NCBI RefSeq assembly: GCF_002355415.1
Contig: NZ_AP014936.1
Coordinates: forward strand, 3,633,501 to 3,697,500
Direction of reading: 5' to 3'
Origin: Sulfurifustis variabilis
Lineage (GTDB): Bacteria > Pseudomonadota > Gammaproteobacteria > Acidiferrobacterales > Sulfurifustaceae
DNA: 64,000 nt
Shown: positions 61,970 through 64,000 of the stretch, piece after piece
Numbering within the stretch: the first letter of the stretch is position 1
How the letters are laid out: each line of letters opens with the position of its first letter
Translations under genes and position numbers: made by a program
The notes under the pieces: model-generated
Database searches by the model: none
What the model was told of the DNA's origin: nothing
Seen by the model: only the letters and a program-made list of their open reading frames with translations

Positions 61970-62461
61970 TCAGCGCATGTAGGCATAGCCTTCGTCGGTC
62001 TGGAGCCGGATGATCTCGGCGTCGGCCATCGGTACCAGGGTGAGAAAGCCGTGCACGTCTTCGGCGCCGTACCCGCGCATCCGGGCGGCGGCGCGGCAGA
62101 GGCGGAACCGGATGATCCCGCCGACCGAGAGGCTCTGCGCGCGCGCCATGAGCTCCCGATGGCGGGCGTGATTCCGGTTGGCGAAAAGCTCGATGGCGTC
62201 GCCGTGCACGACGAGCACGATCGCGCCGTCGAAAGGATCGGCGCCGTACAGCGTGCTCACGAAGCTCGCGCGATCCAGGACATTCGCGAGCACCGCGGGA
62301 TCGCGGGAGACCACATCGTAGATCACCTTCCGGGGCGGGTACCGGGTTTCCTCCACCCGTGCCGTGCCCCACGGAGAAGCGGAGGCGGGACCGGAGTCCC
62401 CCGACGACGGGACAGCGGCCAGCGCGAGCCAGACGGCGAGCAGCGTGGCGAGTAAACGCAT
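61970..62461 (-). CDS. Exported DsrE family protein
   Basis: A 163-residue protein with signal peptide (MRLLATLLAVWLALAAVPSSG) and a DsrE-like domain: KVIYDVVSRDPAVLANVLD, GAIVLVVHGDAIELFANR, RFRLCRAAARMRGYG and IIRLQTDEGYAYMR. The Cys of FRLC is at the position of the persulfide-carrying Cys of DsrE. Periplasmic DsrE-like proteins are common in sulfur oxidisers; role not established. ATG at 62461 with GGGGTG upstream. Confidence 0.83.
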   Translation of the reverse strand: MRLLATLLAVWLALAAVPSSGDSGPASASPWGTARVEETRYPPRKVIYDVVSRDPAVLANVLDRASFVSTLYGADPFDGAIVLVVHGDAIELFANRNHARHRELMARAQSLSVGGIIRFRLCRAAARMRGYGAEDVHGFLTLVPMADAEIIRLQTDEGYAYMR

Positions 62462-62507
62462 GGGCGACACCCCAAGCCTTAGTAATCGAGGAACAGCCCG
62501 GACCGGC

Positions 62508-63245
62508 TCAGCCGATCGGGCGGTTCGGCGACGTGAGCTTCCGCCGGCGGAGCAGCCTCAGAAGCACGTGGAGCTTGCTGACACAGATGAAGTCGTGCGT
62601 GCACCGTACGAACCCGCGTCGGCGCAAGGCGCCGAGCGTCATCCGCACCTGCGGGAGGATCGCCCCGGACAGATCCGCGAGCTCCCGCGCGCTCAGGCGG
62701 AGGTGCATCGCCTCGCCGTGCCCGCACGGCGCGCCGTGGTGCACCAGAAGCTCGGCGAGAGTGGCGAGCACCCGCTGCGGCGCCGGGAGCGGCGCCAGGT
62801 TCTCGATGCGGCGCGCGAGCACTTGCCGGCGAGCGCGCACGACCCGCAGCGAGCGGGTCGCGAACGGTGCACCGAGCGCGATCGCACGGCGAAACTCGGC
62901 TCCCGGCACCCGGTACACGCGCGCGGGGCCCTTCGCGAAGGCCGATTCGCCCGCGCGGGCGGCGCCGTCGAGGCCGGGGCCGAAGACGTGACGCGCGCCG
63001 AGGATGGCCGAGGTGATCTCGCGCCCCCGCACGCCGGGCGCGGCGAGGCGCACGTACCCGCTCTCGACCACGTAGATGCAATCGACGTCGTCGCCGCGAC
63101 GGTATATCGGCGCGCCGTCCTCCAGATCGCGGATACGGAGCCCCGCGAACTCCTGCTTCCAGGCGTCGGGCGTCAGCGCGAGCGAAAGTACCGACGGCGC
63201 TTCGGCCTCTTCCCGTCGGACGCGCGCGGTCGCCTCGCGGGTCAC
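62508..63245 (-). CDS. Crp/Fnr family transcriptional regulator
   Basis: A 245-residue regulator. Cyclic-nucleotide-binding-like domain at about 35-140 (GAPIYRRGDDVDCIYVVESGYVRLAAP), C-terminal winged HTH at about 180-230 with LSARELADLSGAILPQVRMTLGALRRRGFV. There is no FNR-type N-terminal Cys cluster. The GTG start overlaps the rnk stop (GTGA), so both are translated from one mRNA; the DsrE-like gene begins 46 bp downstream and may be in the same operon. Confidence 0.85.
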   Translation of the reverse strand: MTREATARVRREEAEAPSVLSLALTPDAWKQEFAGLRIRDLEDGAPIYRRGDDVDCIYVVESGYVRLAAPGVRGREITSAILGARHVFGPGLDGAARAGESAFAKGPARVYRVPGAEFRRAIALGAPFATRSLRVVRARRQVLARRIENLAPLPAPQRVLATLAELLVHHGAPCGHGEAMHLRLSARELADLSGAILPQVRMTLGALRRRGFVRCTHDFICVSKLHVLLRLLRRRKLTSPNRPIG

Positions 63246-63664
63246 AGGTGGTAGTCCCCCGCCGCCTCGGGCTGGTAGAGGATCTTCTCGACCCGCATCT
63301 GCTTCTCGCCCGTCGGGACCCGCCAGACGATACGCTCATGCACGCGCGCCCCGAGCAGCGCCGCGCCCAGGGGCGCGAGCACCGAAATCCTGTCGTTCGC
63401 GGGATCGGCGTTTTCCGGGAACACGAGCGTATAGGCGTGGACCGACCCGACCTCCTCGTCGCGCAGCTCGACCTTCGAGTTCATCGTGACGATGTCCGGG
63501 GGCACCGCCCGCGTTTCCACCCGCTCGGCGCGCTCGAGCTTGGCCTCGAGCCGATCGAGATAATCCGCATCCATGTCCGAATCCCGCCGGGCGTTGACGA
63601 TGAGCTGCTGCAGGCGTGCGAGGTCGAGTCCTGAAACATAAATCTCGTGAGCGACGGTTTCCAT
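63242..63664 (-). CDS. rnk: Nucleoside diphosphate kinase regulator Rnk (GreA/B C-terminal domain)
   Basis: A 140-residue protein with a short N-terminal coiled coil (about residues 15-50) and a GreA/GreB FKBP-like C-terminal domain (about 55-135: VTMNSKVELRDEEVGSVHAYTLVFPENAD; ISVLAPLGAALLGARVHERIVWRVP). Rnk binds RNA polymerase in the secondary channel. TAGGAGAG precedes the ATG. It heads a minus-strand run with the Crp/Fnr gene. Confidence 0.9.
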   Translation of the reverse strand: METVAHEIYVSGLDLARLQQLIVNARRDSDMDADYLDRLEAKLERAERVETRAVPPDIVTMNSKVELRDEEVGSVHAYTLVFPENADPANDRISVLAPLGAALLGARVHERIVWRVPTGEKQMRVEKILYQPEAAGDYHL

Positions 63665-64000
63665 GCTGCTCTCCTATTACTTTTAGTAGAAATCGGCGGC
63701 GACCGCCGGGTCGGAGGAAAGGCGGGCGACGGGCTCGCCAGGAAATCGGATAGGGGGTCGCCCGGGGGCGAAGACCCCCTCAGGAATGCGTGACGGGGTC
63801 GGAACCTCGGGTGCGAACCGGCTGCGGGACTGGCGTATCCGCCGCCCGCAGCCCCGGCGCGGCGCGGGCGGGCGCGCGGGTGCAAATCAGACGATGCGCT
63901 GCAGCGACCATCGACCTTCGCCTTTCGACTTTCGCTGGAAACCCGTCAGGTCGGGGAGCCGGATTCATAATAAGTAGTTCAAGCAGCCGGGGCAAACGCG
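63665..64000. other. Intergenic stretch at the right edge
   Basis: It holds the rnk leader and a hairpin (AGGGGGTC at 63752-63759 with GACCCCCT at 63773-63780) that has no clear T-tract. A minus-strand frame at 63780-63995 begins with TTG and has no support. No gene is called. Confidence 0.45.

Noticed and set aside
63780-63995. Minus-strand frame at the right edge
   Set aside because: TTG start, no ribosome site, composition of a chance GC-rich frame.

Overview
The window is GC-rich, gene-dense chromosomal DNA from a gammaproteobacterium. Core gene order supports this: lptD-surA-pdxA-rsmA with murU-amgK divergent, glnA-ntrB-ntrC, and ygfB/pepP/ubiH/ubiI next to zapB-like/zapA/6S RNA/fau. 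Several sulfur-trafficking genes (a TusA, a DsrC-like protein, a periplasmic DsrE-like protein, an HdrA-like remnant) and a class II ribonucleotide reductase hint at a facultatively anaerobic sulfur-metabolising lineage such as Acidiferrobacterales or Ectothiorhodospiraceae relatives. That placement is inference. No tRNA, rRNA operon, CRISPR array, prophage or intact insertion sequence was seen.

Layout. 1-5.2 kb: oxidative-stress and metal genes (dps, ZIP transporter, katA, oxyR), with an OxyR-type operator and an FNR-type box in front of katA, then two truncated gene remnants lying head to head (HdrA-like and NorD/CbbO-like). 5.4-11.6 kb: a PfkB kinase, an APH/ATPase fusion, split class II ribonucleotide reductase nrdJa-nrdJb behind NrdR boxes, then an AT-rich promoter/terminator unit and a 19-residue lysine-rich microprotein. 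11.9-25.1 kb: envelope and housekeeping genes (murU, amgK, lptD, surA, pdxA, rsmA, plsC, gmhB, MazG-like, glyS, glyQ, mtgA). 25.5-28 kb: an overlapping trio of PP-loop ATPase, TusA and cation-efflux transporter. 28-32.2 kb: glnA and ntrBC with NtrC sites and a sigma-54 promoter. 32.2-39.5 kb: accessory region with a Crp/Fnr regulator, an SLC13 anion transporter, an 817-residue PHP-type hydrolase and two orphan solute-binding proteins. 39.5-50.1 kb: methyltransferase, ubiI, ubiH, pepP, the PA2779/PA2778 pair, ygfB, zapB-like, zapA, 6S RNA, fau, a TIGR00282 phosphoesterase, an EVE protein and a periplasmic cyclophilin.

50.2-57.2 kb: a hybrid sensor kinase and OmpR-type regulator divergent from a five-gene operon led by an MddA-like thiol methyltransferase and containing a second methyltransferase and three small uncharacterised proteins. 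This is the best candidate for an undescribed system. 57.2-61.4 kb: EamA transporter, FAD oxidoreductase, CorC/CNNM-type membrane protein and a small membrane protein. 61.4-63.7 kb: a minus-strand run of rnk, Crp/Fnr regulator, DsrE-like and DsrC-like genes. Most lines of regulation (OxyR, FNR-type, NrdR, NtrC/sigma-54) are readable directly as sequence motifs.
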